From assembly GCA_030674185.1 (NCBI GenBank), contig CM060306.1, positions 129,001-193,000 on the forward strand: 64,000 bases of DNA. The letters are read 5' to 3'. Under the pieces are notes generated by a model that was given only the letters and a program-made list of their open reading frames with translations, had not been told where the DNA came from and searched no databases. The DNA is from Monoplex corrugatus. Lineage: Eukaryota; Mollusca; Gastropoda; Littorinimorpha; Ranellidae. The first letter of the stretch is position 1; the number at the start of each line of letters is the position of its first letter. The position numbers and the translations under genes are program-made. Positions 46,397 to 59,093 of this stretch are shown in pieces.

Positions 46397-47494
46397 ATGG
46401 AGATGAACAAGGATTTATATTTATGCTTTGTTGATTATACCAAGGCTTTCGATCAGGTAAGACTTGAAGAATTGATCAACCTACTAGAAAGACTCAATAT
46501 TGATGGAAAAGATCTACGAATAATCAGAAATATGTATTGGGAACAAACAGCTGCAATGATAATAAAAAACGATGTAAGCTCTTTCCAAAACATCAAAAGA
46601 GGAGTCAGACAGGGTTGTGTTTTGTCACCAGATCTGTTTTCACTTTACAGCAAAAACATCATGAGAAACCTAGAGGAAGACCCTGGATTTAAAGGTAGGA
46701 GGAAAAGTGATAACATTCAATATGCAGATGACACCATGCTAATTGCAGAAAATGAAAGGGACCTACAAAACCTTGTGAATATACTAGAAATAGAAAGCAA
46801 AGGTAAGGGGTTGGAACTAAACAGCAGGAAGACTGAAGTCATGATGATCAGTAAAAAACATGAAATCCCCTCATGCAAAATAACAGCAAACGGCACAACC
46901 TTGAGACAGGTTGATAAGTTAAAATACCTGGAAATGATCATTTCACCAGACGGCAGATGCACATTAGAAATAGCTGGCAGAATCGGCCAGGCCAAAACAG
47001 CATTCAAGACGATGAAAAGTATTCTTACCAACAAATGCCTATCAATTAACATCAGGAAGAGACTTCTTGAATGTTACATAGAACCAATACTGTTGTATGG
47101 TTGCGAGGCATGGACAGTCAACAAGCAAAGCCACAGCAAGATTGAGGCAGCGGAGATGTGGTTTCTCAGAAGAATGTTGAGAGTTCCATGGACAGCAAAG
47201 AAAACAAACGAGACAGTCTTGATGGAGGCAGACACATGTAGATCATTCATGAGGAAGATTAGGAAAAGACAGGCAACATTTATGGGCCATTTTATGAGGA
47301 AAGGGAAATTGGAGCACCTGGTCACAACGGGAAAGCTGGAGGTAAAGAGAGCACCGGGTAGACCCAGGGAGAAGATACTAGACGGACTTGCAGAGTGGCT
47401 GGGGACAAGGAGGGTGGAAGAAATGCTTGGGGCAACAAGTGATAGAGACAGATGTAAGTCCATAATCACCAACGCCATGTGGCAAGGCACCTGA
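46397..47494 (+). pseudogene. RTE-like reverse transcriptase, palm to C-terminus
   Basis: Open for 365 codons: YLCFVDYTKAFDQV (motif A), GVRQGCVLSPDLFSLYSKNI (motif B), IQYADDTMLIAENERDLQNL (motif C), then YIEPILLYGCEAWTVNKQ and GHFMRKGKLEHLVTTGKLE, ending MWQGT and stop. Upstream RT fingers are on the other side of the MITE and frameshifted, so it cannot yield a full protein. Related to 38676-39731. Confidence 0.85.
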
Positions 47495-47512
47495 TGATGA
47501 TGATGATGTGCT

Positions 47513-47775
47513 CTTGATGATTAGTGGGCACTGATACTTCTTTCTGATTTTATTATATTTGTTTCTCTCCTTGATGAATTGACTATGCTTGCTGAAGTAA
47601 TGAAAATTTTGTTTTCTGGCAAATAAGGCCTGCTATGATGAATTCATACATGAAAGATAATGATCCATTACTATGTAAATTGCAACAAACACATGTTTTG
47701 GACATGGACTGATTGAGGCATACAAATAACATTGTCCTTCTTCTTACTGTTATTGTTGGTGTTATTTTGTGGTAG
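47513..47775. other. Acceptor-proximal intron of exon d
   Basis: Single-copy sequence ending in ttggtgttattttgtggtag, the acceptor of exon d. The acceptor matches part of the S7 unit (see findings). Confidence 0.6.
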
Positions 47776-47940
47776 GAGTGGTGGACCCACCTGTGGCTGA
47801 ATGAGGGGTTTGCATCATGGATCGAGTACCTGTGTGTGGATCACTGTTTCCCTGAATATGATGTGTGGACACAGTTTATCAACACTGATTTTGGCAGAGC
47901 CCTCGAGTTGGACGCCCTGCACAACAGTCATCCGATTGAG
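47776..47940 (+). CDS. NPEPPS: Puromycin-sensitive aminopeptidase, exon d (third zinc ligand)
   Basis: Reads EWWTHLWLNEGFASWIEYLC, VDHCFPEYDVWTQFINTDFG and ALELDALHNSHPIE. The Glu of LNEGFASW lies 18 residues after HELAH across the intron, completing HEXXH-X18-E, the third zinc ligand of gluzincins. WIEYLCVDHCFPEYDIWTQF is highly conserved in PSA. Acceptor gtggtag/gag and donor gag/gtatgt are both phase 0. The exon is intact (55 codons). The intron begins 3' with degenerating repeats of donor-like sequence that become satellite S8. Confidence 0.97.
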
Positions 47941-48039
47941 GTATGTTTCTCAGTACTCAATCCACTGAGGTACTTGTACGCACAGTTGCCCATTGAGATC
48001 AGGACAACTGCCACCCTGTTGAAGTAAGAACAGGTTGTC

Positions 48040-48273
48040 TTATTAAGGTAGGGACAACACTCATTGTTAAGGTAAGAACAACCTTATGGTAAGGCTAATG
48101 TTAAGGTAAGGACAGCGTTACGGTAAGGACAACATTAAGGTAAGGACAACTGTCATTGATAAGGTAAGGACAACATTAAGCTAAGGACAAGGTTAAGGTA
48201 ATGACGTTAAGGTAAGGGCAACAGTCATTGATAAGGTAAAGACAACATTAAGATAAGGACAACATTAAGCTAA
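48040..48273. repeat. Minisatellite array S8, first block (~17/34 bp unit)
   Basis: Irregular repeats of gttaaggtaaggacaac and cattgataaggtaaggac. First part of an array that also occupies 52101-54884, 56669-58035 and 59094-59632. Precursors of the unit can be seen from 47995. Confidence 0.9.
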
Positions 48274-48283
48274 GGACAAGGTT

Positions 48284-51131
48284 CATCATCATCATCATCA
48301 TTCTCCTGCCCGTGATGGGCGTAGAGGAGAGATGAGAGACACTCTTGAAGCCAGCCGTCGCCAACCGGTCCTGTCCTCCGCCTGTCGCACCAGCGTGGGG
48401 CCATCCAACCTGGTCCATTCTTTGATGTTGTCCATCCAGCATTTGGCTTGTCGTCCCCTTCGTCTGCCGCCTCCCAGTGTACCCTGGAGGACCGTTTTGG
48501 GCAGTGAGTTGTGGCGTGTGACATGCCCGAACCACGACAGCTTCCTGTTCTTGACTGTTGCCAGGAGGGGTTCTTGTGGGCCTGCGAGTGTTGTTATTTG
48601 GCTCCACACAAAGTCGTTTGTCTTCCGATCTTGCCAAGAGATCCCGAGCAAGCGCCTGAAGCATTTAGTTTCAAACGTCTGGATTCTCTTGGTGGTCTCT
48701 GCTGTCATGGTCCAGCTCTCGCATCCATACAGCAGGATGGGGAGCACCAGGGACTTGTACAGCTTCATCTTCGATGGAAAGCCGATCTCTCTGCTCTTCC
48801 AGATCTTGTTTAGCTTTACCATTGCTGCTGTTGCGATCGCTAGTCTGGTCTTGATTTCTGTTGTAGAGCGACCGTCTTTGGTGAGAGTGGCGCCAAGGTA
48901 TTTGAAAGCGTCCACTTCTTCAAGCTGTTGCCCGTTCATGTAGATTTCAGCATGGGTGTTGGTTGTGCTGTTGACCAGGACTTTGCTTTTTTCTGTGCTC
49001 ACTTCCATTCCGTGTGCACCTGCACTTTCTTCCAGTCTCATGGTCAGGTCTTGTAGTTCTTCGTTGCTGCCTCCCATCAGGTCGATGTCATCTGCGAACC
49101 TCAGGTTGTTGATGGTTCTTCCTCCGATGGAGACAGTGGAGTGGAAGTCATGGAGGGCTTCACGCATGATGTTCTCCAGGAAGAGATTGAACAGCACGGG
49201 AGAGAGTAGGCAGCCTTGACGGACTCCAACTGTGGTCTTGAAGTAGTCCCCTATCTGGTTGTTGAGAACTGCGCTGCTGGCAGTGTTATACAGCGCCTGG
49301 ATGGTTTGGACGAGACCTTCCTCTATGCCAAACTTTCTTAGCACCTGCCACAAACCCTTATGCCACACCCTGTCGAATGCTTTTTTAAAGTCTATGAAGT
49401 TGTGGAACAGGTCTCTCTGATGCTGCAGATGTTTCTCCATCATTATCCGGCAGGTGAAGATCTGTTCTACTGTGCTTCTGCCCACCCTAAATCCAGCTTG
49501 TTCTTCCGCAAGGTGTTCTTCCGCTTCTTTCTTCAGTCGATTCAATATGACTCTGAGCATGATCTTGCTGGTGTGGCTAATGAGACTTATTGTTCTGTAG
49601 TTCTGGCATTGGCGCATATTTCCCTTTTTGGGCAGGGGGATGATGAGTGATTGAGTCCATTCTGTGGGCCACTGTTTTGTCTCCCAGATCTTCTGACAAA
49701 TCGATGTTACACGAGTGACCAAATCATTCCCTCCATGTTTGAGCAGCTCTGCTGGGATATTGTCTGCTCCAGGTGATTTCCCTGCTGGTAGGCTGCGGAT
49801 GGCTTCTTCCACTTCTTCTCTCATCACTGGTAGCGGTGAGGATTCCCTCAATGGTGCTGAGTCCCCCTGAAACAAACTGTCATCTGGCTGTATTGGGAAG
49901 TTGTATAGTTCTTGGCAGTACTGCGTCCATCTGTTCAGAACAGCGGAGCTTTCTGTCAGCAGCTCGCCTGAGGTATCCTCGATGACTGACGATCTGTTTT
50001 GCTGCGTCTTGGTAAGGTTTTTCAGTGTGGTGAAGGCATGTTTGCTGTTTCCTTTTTTCATGCCTTTCTCGATGTTCTCACACTGGTTGTTGATCCATTG
50101 TTCTTTGGCTTCAATCATTTTCTTCTTTACAAGGTTGTTGGTTTTACGATACTGTGCGGCTTCTTCAGGGCTGGAGTTTTTCGTCTTCTTCAGTGATCTT
50201 CTGTTGTCGCAGAGGTCAAGGATGTCATTTGATATCCATGCTTGGTGTTTCTTCCTCTGTCGCCCCAGTACCTCCTCTGCTGTTTCGCGGACTGCCTCAC
50301 CAAAGTTGTTTGTGAGGTCGTTGATGTCGCTGTCCAGGAAGTTGAGTGCCGCGAACCGCCCCCCGAGCTGTGCCTGGAATGCCTCTTCTATCTCTGGATC
50401 TTTTAGCTTTTCCAGGTCAAACTTGATGCGTGGCTGCGCAGCTTGGTACTTCTTTTTCAATTTGATCTTCATTGTGAGCAGCACGAGGTCGTGGTCGCTG
50501 CCTATATCAGCTCCAGGGTATGTCCTCGTCTTTGCTTTATTAATGCTTGATTTGAAGCGCCGCGGTGTGAGGACAAAGTCGATCTGGTTGTGAGTCTTTC
50601 CGTTCGGCGCATGCCAGGTTGTTCTTCTTGACAGTTTGTGGGGGTAGAGGGTGTTGGCAATGGTGAGCCGTTGGGTGCAGGCAAACTCCAGAAGGCGAAG
50701 TCCCCTGTCATTAGTTTCCCCTGTGCCAAATTGACCCACTGTTCCAGCCCAGTTTTTGTAGGCATCTGGGCCGACTTTGGCGTTGAAGTCCCCCTGAACT
50801 ATGATGATGTCTTTCCTGGGGGCTTTTCCGATGGTGTCTTCTATTTTCTCATAGAATTCTTCAACCACCTGGTCTTCGTGGCTGGTAGTTGGAGCATACA
50901 CTTGTATGATGGTGATGTTCTTTGGTTTGGCTGACACCCGAATGCTGATGATTCTGCTGTTGACAGGCGTGCAGCTCATGATGCATCCAATGACTTCTTT
51001 GCGTACGATGAAAGCTACGCCATTTTCATGTAGTGACTCTTCGCCACTGTACCACAACTTGTGTCCTTCCTCTGTGATTGCTTCTCCGAAGCCTGTCCAT
51101 CTTACTTCTGATATACCCACAATGTCCCATT
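48284..51131 (-). mobile_element. 5'-truncated APE-type non-LTR retrotransposon with 10-bp target duplication
   Basis: Target duplication ggacaaggtt at 48274-48283 and 51132-51141, both in S8 sequence. The 3' end (left) carries a short (TGA)n tail after the stop, as in RTE-like elements. The start of the endonuclease domain is missing (first readable residues QWDIVGISEVRW), so the insert is truncated at about 51131. The remaining 2.8 kb is uninterrupted coding sequence, so the insertion is young. Confidence 0.88.
48298..51120 (-). CDS. Endonuclease-reverse transcriptase of APE-type LINE, N-terminally truncated, 940 codons open
   Basis: AP-endonuclease part: GISEVRWTGFGEAI (metal-binding Glu), QVYAPTTSHEDQ, VQGDFNAKVGP (~110), THNQIDFVLTPRRF and the SDHD box (~195). 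RT part: AGKSPGADNIPAELLKHGG, FRVGRSTVEQIF, FIDFKKAFDRVW (motif A), GVRQGCLLSPVLFNLF (motif B), LRFADDIDLMGG (motif C, ~673). C-terminus: LLGISWQDRKTNDFVW and WFGHVTRHNSLPKTVLQGTL. No RNase H or gag is visible. The short 3' tail and domain order suggest an RTE-like clade; a Jockey/CR1-like position cannot be excluded. The first residues of the endonuclease domain are lacking, so the product would not be a complete enzyme. The Met used is internal, not a natural start. Confidence 0.88.
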   Translation of the reverse strand: MGISEVRWTGFGEAITEEGHKLWYSGEESLHENGVAFIVRKEVIGCIMSCTPVNSRIISIRVSAKPKNITIIQVYAPTTSHEDQVVEEFYEKIEDTIGKAPRKDIIIVQGDFNAKVGPDAYKNWAGTVGQFGTGETNDRGLRLLEFACTQRLTIANTLYPHKLSRRTTWHAPNGKTHNQIDFVLTPRRFKSSINKAKTRTYPGADIGSDHDLVLLTMKIKLKKKYQAAQPRIKFDLEKLKDPEIEEAFQAQLGGRFAALNFLDSDINDLTNNFGEAVRETAEEVLGRQRKKHQAWISNDILDLCDNRRSLKKTKNSSPEEAAQYRKTNNLVKKKMIEAKEQWINNQCENIEKGMKKGNSKHAFTTLKNLTKTQQNRSSVIEDTSGELLTESSAVLNRWTQYCQELYNFPIQPDDSLFQGDSAPLRESSPLPVMREEVEEAIRSLPAGKSPGADNIPAELLKHGGNDLVTRVTSICQKIWETKQWPTEWTQSLIIPLPKKGNMRQCQNYRTISLISHTSKIMLRVILNRLKKEAEEHLAEEQAGFRVGRSTVEQIFTCRIMMEKHLQHQRDLFHNFIDFKKAFDRVWHKGLWQVLRKFGIEEGLVQTIQALYNTASSAVLNNQIGDYFKTTVGVRQGCLLSPVLFNLFLENIMREALHDFHSTVSIGGRTINNLRFADDIDLMGGSNEELQDLTMRLEESAGAHGMEVSTEKSKVLVNSTTNTHAEIYMNGQQLEEVDAFKYLGATLTKDGRSTTEIKTRLAIATAAMVKLNKIWKSREIGFPSKMKLYKSLVLPILLYGCESWTMTAETTKRIQTFETKCFRRLLGISWQDRKTNDFVWSQITTLAGPQEPLLATVKNRKLSWFGHVTRHNSLPKTVLQGTLGGGRRRGRQAKCWMDNIKEWTRLDGPTLVRQAEDRTGWRRLASRVSLISPLRPSRAGE

Positions 51132-51145
51132 GGACAAGGTTAAGG

Positions 51146-52100
<955 letters not shown>

Positions 52101-54884
52101 GTAATGATATTGAGGTAAGGGCAACAGTCATTGATAAGGTAAGGACAATGTTATGGTCAGGACAGTGTTAAGATAATGACAACAGCGAGGTAAGGACAAT
52201 GTTAAGATGACAACAGTGAGGTAAGGACAGTGTTAAGATAATGACAACAGTGAGGTAAGGACAATGTTAAGATGACAACAGTGAGGTAAGGACAGTGTTA
52301 AGATAATGACAACAGTGAGGTAAGGACTGTTAAGATAATGACAACAGTGAGGTAAGGACTGTTAAGATAATGACAACAGCGAGGTAAGGACAGTGTTAAG
52401 ATAATGACAACAGTGAGGTAAGGACAGTGTTAAGATAATGACAACAGCGAGGTAAGGACAGTGTTAAGATAATGACAACAGTGAGGTAAGGACAGTGTTA
52501 AGATAATGACAACAGCGAGGTAAGGACAATGTTAAGATAATGACAACAGCGAGGTAAGGACAGTGTTAAGATAATGACAACAGTGAGGTAAGGACAACAT
52601 TAAGATAATGACAACAGTGAAGGAAGGACAGTGTTAAGAGAAGGACAACAGTGAGGTAAGGACAGTGTTAAGATAATGACAACAGTGAGGTAAGGACAAC
52701 ATTAAGATAGTGACAACAGTGAGGTAAGGACAGTGTTAAGAGAAGGACAACAGTGAGGTAAGGACAACATTAAGATAAGGACAACAGTGAGGTAAGGACA
52801 ACATTAAGATAAGGACAACAGTGAGGTAAGGACAGTGTTAAGAGAATGACAACAGTGAGGTAAGGACAACATTAAGATAATGACAACAGTGAGGTAAGGA
52901 CAGTGTTAAGAGAAGGACAACAGTGAGGTAAGGACAACGTTAAGATAATGACAACATTGAGGTAAGGACAACGTTAAGATAATGACAACAGTGAGGTAAG
53001 GACAACATTAAGATAAGGACAACGTTAAGATAATGACAACAGTGAGGTAAGGACAACGTTAAGATAATGACAACAGTGAGGTAAGAACAACATTAAGATA
53101 ATGACAACAGTGAGGTAAGGACAACGTTAAGAAAATGACAACAGTGAGGTAAGGACAACGTTAAGATAATGACAACAGTGAGGTAAGGACAACATTAAGA
53201 TAATGACAACAGTGAGGTAAGGACAACGTTAAGATAACAACAGTGAGGTAAGGACAACATTAAGATAAGGACAACAGTAAGGTAAGGACAGTGTTAAGAT
53301 AATGACAACAGTGAGGTAAGGACAACGTTAAGGTAAGGACAATAGTGAGGTAAGGACAACATTAAGATAAGGACAACAGTGAGGTAAGGACAACGTTAAG
53401 ATAAGGACAACAGTGAGGTAAGGACAACATTAAGATAATGACAACAGTGAGGTAAGGACAACATTAAGATAAGGACAACAGTGAGGTAAGGACAACATTA
53501 AGATAAGGACAACAGTGAGGTAAGGACAACGTCAAGTTAAGGACAACAGTGAGGTAAGGAAAATGTTAAGGTAAGGACAACAGTGAGGGTAAGGACAACG
53601 TTAAGATAAGGACAACAGTGAGGTAAGGACAACGTTAAGATAAGGACAACAGTGAGGTAAGGACAACTTTAAGATAAGGACAGCAGTGAGGTAAGGACAA
53701 CGTCAAGTTAAGGACAACAGTGAGGTAAGGAAAATGTTAAGGTAAGGACAACGTTAAGGTAAGGACAACAGTGAGGTAAGGACAACGTTAAGATAAGGAC
53801 AACAGTGAGGTAAGGACAATGTTAAGATAAGGACAACAGTGAGGTAAGGACAATGTTAAGGTAAGGACAACATTAAGATAAGGACAACAGTGAGGTAAGG
53901 ACAATGTTAAGATAAGGACAACAGTGAGGTAAGGACAATGTTAAGATAAGGACAACGTTAAGGTAAGGACAACAGTGAGGTAAGGACAACAGTGAGATAA
54001 GAACAACGTTAAGGTAAGGACAACGTTAAGGTAAGGACAACAGTGAGGTAAGGACAATGTTAAGATAAGGACAACGTTAAGATAAGGACAACAGTGAGGT
54101 AAGGACAACAGTGAGGTAAGGACAGTGTAAGGTAAGGCAACATAAGATAAGGACAACAGTGAGGTAAGGACAATGTTAAGATAAGGACAACAGTGAGGTA
54201 AGGACAATTGTTAAGATAAGGACAACAGTGAGGTAAGGACAATGTTAAGATAAGGACAACAGTGAGGTAAGGACAACGTTAAGATAATGACAACAGTAAG
54301 GTAAGGACAACGTGAGGTAAGGACAACGTTAAGATAAGGACAACAGTGAGGTAAGACAACGTTAAGAAGGACAACGTTAAGATAAGGACAACGTTAAGAT
54401 AAGGACAACAGTGAGGTAAGGACAAGTTAAGTAATGACAACGTTAAGATAAGGACAATGTTAAGATAATGACAACAGTGAGGTAAGGACAACGTTAAGAT
54501 AAGGACAACAGTGAGGTAAGGACAATGTTAAGGTAAGGACAATGTTAAGGTAAGGACAACAGTGAGGTAAGGACAACGTTAAGGTAAGGACAACGTTAAG
54601 ATAAGGACAACGTTAAGTTAAGGACAACGTTAAGATAAGGACAACAGTGAGGTAAGGACAACTTTAAGGTAAGGACAACAGTGAGGTAAGGACAACATTA
54701 AGGTAAGGACAACGTTAAGGTAAGGACAACAGTGAGGTAAGGACAATGTTAAGATAATGACAACAGTGAGGTAAGGACAGTGTTAAGATAATGACAACAG
54801 TGAGGTAAGGACAACATTAAGATAAGGACAACGTTAAGATCAGGACAACGTTAAGGTAAGGACAACGTTAAGATAAGGACAACG
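52101..54884. repeat. Minisatellite array S8, second block
   Basis: About 2.8 kb of gaggtaaggacaacgttaag and ataaggacaacagt (34-bp unit), with variants ataatgac, gacagtgtt and acatt. Every unit has at least one gaggtaagg or taaggtaagg, a good match to the 5' splice-site consensus. Confidence 0.95.
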
Positions 54885-54888
54885 TTAA

Positions 54889-55517
54889 CCCTTTCGCTGC
54901 TATCATGTTTTGCTAAGACATGCTAAGATTTTTTTCAGAAACAGACAAAAATCACGCTTATTATTTTCAATTTGCTTTATAATTCAGAAGGCATTGAAGA
55001 TAGATACATAAAAGTATATATCAAATGAAAGGAAATTGAATGAAGATTGTGTTTATGACAATTTTAAAATGAAATAATGTACCAGAGTGTCACATGTACT
55101 CTGAAATGCAATAAAAAAAATGTTAAAGTCAATGATGATGTAATCAAGTGATGCAGGAGCTCACAAGCAGTTTAGAGCACACTTTGATTTGAAGATATAG
55201 ACTGTACAAAGGTCAGAAAGCAGTGTCCAGCCACAATATAAGCACAGCCTAGCCACACATAAAATGAAAGGGTTTTATCTCCCAGTGTCTATCCCCAGTA
55301 AAAACGCTTCTGAGTGTGGTAGTTCTGGAAGCAGTCTTCTAAACACAGTCCTCTCCTTCCCCCTCTTGCTCCCCTTCCCCTTCTAGCAGGCCCAGCAACA
55401 GCAGGTCCAGCAACAGCAGGTCCAGGCCGAACATCATCACCATGCTGCATTACCATACCTGTAGCACAGTGAAAGCAAGGATTCAAATTTCCACATTTTT
55501 TATGATTTTAATAAAAG

Positions 55518-55549
<32 letters not shown>

Positions 55550-55561
55550 CACACACACACA

Positions 55562-55592
<31 letters not shown>

Positions 55593-56664
55593 TACATACA
55601 TACACACACACACACACTGACATAGGTAGCATGCTACTCCTCCATGCCACGCCCCCTTTCATTTTCCTCAAGCAGACACTGCAGAGAAACCCAGTGAGTA
55701 CTGCTTCTACCAAAGTGACTTCATTACAATATTGTTTCTGTCAGTATTATCACTGAATGCTTTCAATTTCCTATAAAAAGTCACACCAACAGTCTCTCTC
55801 TGTCTCTCTTTCACACACACACACACACACACGCACACCCCTCTGCTCCCACCCTACTCCTCACATAAACACACACAGGCCATGGAGATAGTAGCCTACT
55901 CCTCACACAAACACACAAAGGTCAGGGAGATAGCACAAGGAAAGAAAAACAAATCATCAACAAGACACACACAGTGTGGCTGACAACGAGCGAGCGACGA
56001 GTGACACGCCCACAGGTCGAACACACTGCCCACTCGGTCACTGGCTCGCTCGCTCGCTGACCAGGCCCAAACAAAGGGCTCAGCCATACAGTACACACAC
56101 TTAGCTGTTCTATTTATAAATATACTGAGAAGAAAGCAATACAATCGTGTTATAAAATGAATAAAGCTCTCAAATACACCTACCTGCATCTGGAACAATC
56201 GGATCTCCATTGGCCTACTCTGATTCAGACAATCAGTCACCCAAAGATTCTTCCACATCAAAATCTGGGTTGTTGGCATCAACTTCACGAAGTACGAAGC
56301 CAGCTGGCTTGAAGTCTTCATCTCCACTGTCTTGATCTCGAAAAATCGCTTCAATAACTTCTGCAACTGTGTAGGTCCGTTGTAGGGCAGCCATAGCGCT
56401 TCAAAAACTGAAAGCTCAACTTCGTAGCACCTTGCCAATCGATCGTGATAAATTATGCAAATGATCTAAATAACTTGAACAAACGGCACTCAAAGAGCGA
56501 AGATTGTCAAGAGACCTAATCAAATCATAAATAGAACGATTCTGTGATGTGCTAGACGAAAAGAGAAAGAGTGTTTGATACGGGACGATCCGCGATCGTA
56601 AACAGAGCATTGCAGACGACGGTTTCTATGACGAGCGTAACTCGTCAACAGCGCAGTGAAGAGG
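54889..56664 (-). mobile_element. Non-autonomous piggyBac-like element, copy B (TTAA target duplication)
   Basis: Second copy of the element at 2021-3849, about 95% identical by eye outside simple repeats. TTAA at 54885-54888 and 56665-56668, and both are the ttaa of the S8 unit (acgttaagataagg), so the insertion point is unambiguous. Minus-strand acidic transposase remnant at about 56235-56438 (MARCYEVELSVFEALWL) is frameshifted relative to copy A. The CA tract is 55518-55617. Confidence 0.88.
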
Positions 56665-56668
56665 TTAA

Positions 56669-58035
56669 GATAAGGACAACGTTAAGGTAAGGACAATGTT
56701 AAGATAATGACAACAGTGAGGTAAGGACAACGTTAAGATAATGACAACAGTGAGGTAAGGACAACGTTAAGGTAAGGACAATGTTAAGATAATGACAACA
56801 GTGAGGTAAGGACAACGTTAAGATAAGGACAACAGTGAGGTAAGGACAACGTTAAAATAAGGACAACGTTAAGATAGGACAACAGTGAGGTAAGGACAAC
56901 GTTAAGATAAGGACAGCAGTGAGGTAAGGACAACGTTAAGATAAGGACAACAGTGAGGTAAGGACAACGTTAAGATAATGACAACAGTGAGGTAAGGACA
57001 GTTTAAGGTAAGGACAACAGTGAGGTAAGGACAACGTTAAGATAAGGACAACAGTGAGGTAAGGACAACGTTAAAGTAAGGACAACGTTAAGATAAGGAC
57101 AATGTTAAGGTAAGGACAACAGTGAGGTAAGGACAACAGTGAGGTAAGGACAACGTTAAGATAATGACAACAGTGAGGTAAGGACAACAGTGAGGTAAGG
57201 ACAACGTTAAGATAATGACAACAGTGAGGTAAGGACAACGTTAAGATAAGGACAACGTTAAGATAAGGACAACGTTAAGATAAGGACAACAGTGAGGTAA
57301 GGACAACGTTAAGATAATGACAACGTTAAGATAAGGACAATGTTAAGATAATGACAACAGTGAGGTAAGGACAACGTTAAGATAAGGACAACAGTGAGGT
57401 AAGGACAATGTTAAGATAATGACGTTAAGATAAGGACAACGTTAAGATAAGGACAACAGTGAGGTAAGGACAGTGTTAAGATAAGGACAACAGTGAGGTA
57501 AGGACAAATGTTAAGGATAAGGACAATGTTAAGGTAAGGACAACATTAAGATAATGACAACATTAAGATAATGACAACATTAAGATAAGGACAACGTTAA
57601 GATAAGGACAACGTTAAGATAATGACAACAGTGAGGTAAGGACAACAGTGAGGTAAGGACAACATTAAGATAAGGACAACAGTGAGGTAAGGACAATGTT
57701 AAGATAATGACACATTAAGATAATGACAACATTAAGATAAGGACAACGTTAAGATAATGACAACAGTGAGGTAAGGACAACATTAAGATAAGGACAAGAG
57801 TGAGGTAAGGACAATGTTAAGATAAGGACAAACAGTGAGATAAGGACAATGTTAAGATAAGGACAGCAGTGAGGTAAGAACAATGTTAAGATAAGGACAA
57901 CAGTGAGGTAAGGACAACATTAAGATAAGGACAACAGTGAGGTAGGACAATGTTAAGATAAGGACAGCAGTGAGATAAGGACAATGTTAAGATAAGGACA
58001 GCAGTGAGATAAGGACAACGTTAAGATAAGGACAG
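56669..58035. repeat. Minisatellite array S8, third block
   Basis: Continues in phase after the TTAA element. Same 34-bp unit with more acgttaagataagg variants; ends where the second CR1/L2-like tail begins. Confidence 0.95.
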
Positions 58036-59093
58036 CAGTGAGGTAATAATAATAATTTAATAATTACAATATTTGTATAGTGCAAAATCTTGATAGAAAT
58101 CAAATCTAGGCGCTGAACAGATACACGCACGCATGCACATACACGCACACGCACACGCACACGCACACACACACACACACAACACACACACACACACATG
58201 GCTATAAATGGGGCAAAAGAAGAAAAGCAATGGAAAATTATAGAGAGCATATTATATACAAATATATATTACGATGTGATTCCACTCTGAGCGGAGATAG
58301 GCTGCAGAGGGGATTGAGTGAGGTCAGGATTTTATGCAGAGGAGAAAAGGTGAGTTTTGAGAGCGGACTTGAAGGAGACAAAAGGTAGTTTGCTGATGGA
58401 CTGAGAGAGGAAGTTTGTTCAGGAGAGTGGACCAGAAACAGAGAAGGCTTGTGGACCGTAGGTATTGAGCTTAGTGCGTGGAAAGCGAAAAGTCTGAGGA
58501 TCAGAGGCAGAGCGGAGGGTACGTGAGGGAACATAGATCTCAAGTCAGCTTGACAGGTAATTGGGGGCTGCATTATTGAGGCTTTTGTAGCACATGGTGT
58601 CTAGTTTGTACTGTATGCGCTTTGATACAGGGAGCCAGTGAAGTTGTGCCAGGAGAGGAGATATGTAGTCAGCTTTTTTCTTTTTGAGCACAAGGCGTAC
58701 AGCATTGTTTTGAATGTGCTGTAGGATGTGAATGGTGGAGGCAGGAAGACCAGACAGGAGTGAATTGCAATAGTCAATGCGAGACATTATGAAGGAGAGA
58801 ATGAGTTTTGCAGTTGTTTCGACAGAGAGATACTTCCTGATCAGGCTTATACGATGGACGTGATAGTAGCAAGATCTGGCAGTTTGAGAAACAAAGTTGT
58901 TCATGGAGAGGGTAGAGTCAATGCAGACACCAAGGTTTTTAGCTGAATCAGAAATTGGGACTGATGTGTTACATAATGTGAGAGAAAGAGGAGGCAGCTG
59001 AGAAAGTTTCTGACGGGTGCCAATGAGGACAGCTTCTGTCTTGTCGTCGTTAAGCTGAAGTTTATTGTATGTCATCCACTTCTTAATGTCCGA
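58036..59093 (-). mobile_element. CR1/L2-like non-LTR retrotransposon tail, copy 2
   Basis: Longer than copy 1. Coding part on the minus strand from about 59093 reads SDIKKWMTYNKLQLNDDKTE, LIGTRQKLSQLPPLSLTL and then the same YISPLLAQLHWLPVSKR tail. WM..NKLQLNDDKTE is the segment following the RT YADD box in this group. Its 3' end (left) is a TTA-rich tail (aataataataatttaataat), usual for CR1/L2. Flanks are satellite; the target duplication (likely within acagtgaggtaa) is ambiguous. Confidence 0.85.

Larger units (their letters stand above)
44943..47502 (+). mobile_element. RTE-like non-LTR retrotransposon with 10-bp target duplication, split by a MITE
   Basis: Target duplication atgatgtgct at 44933-44942 and 47503-47512. 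The 3' end is (GAT)n as in related copies. From the left it reads the pre-RT linker (EIPEVDRKAKKNWM), a broken RT finger region with KMKPGKAPGPDNIATDMIEAW, then GFVEGKGTIN at about 45690-45715. There it is interrupted by the TTAA element at 45718-46355 and resumes at AIYILRTIIERSMEMNKDL. The N-terminal endonuclease is missing through 5' truncation. Several frameshifts lie before the MITE, while the RT palm and C-terminus after it remain open. Confidence 0.88.
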
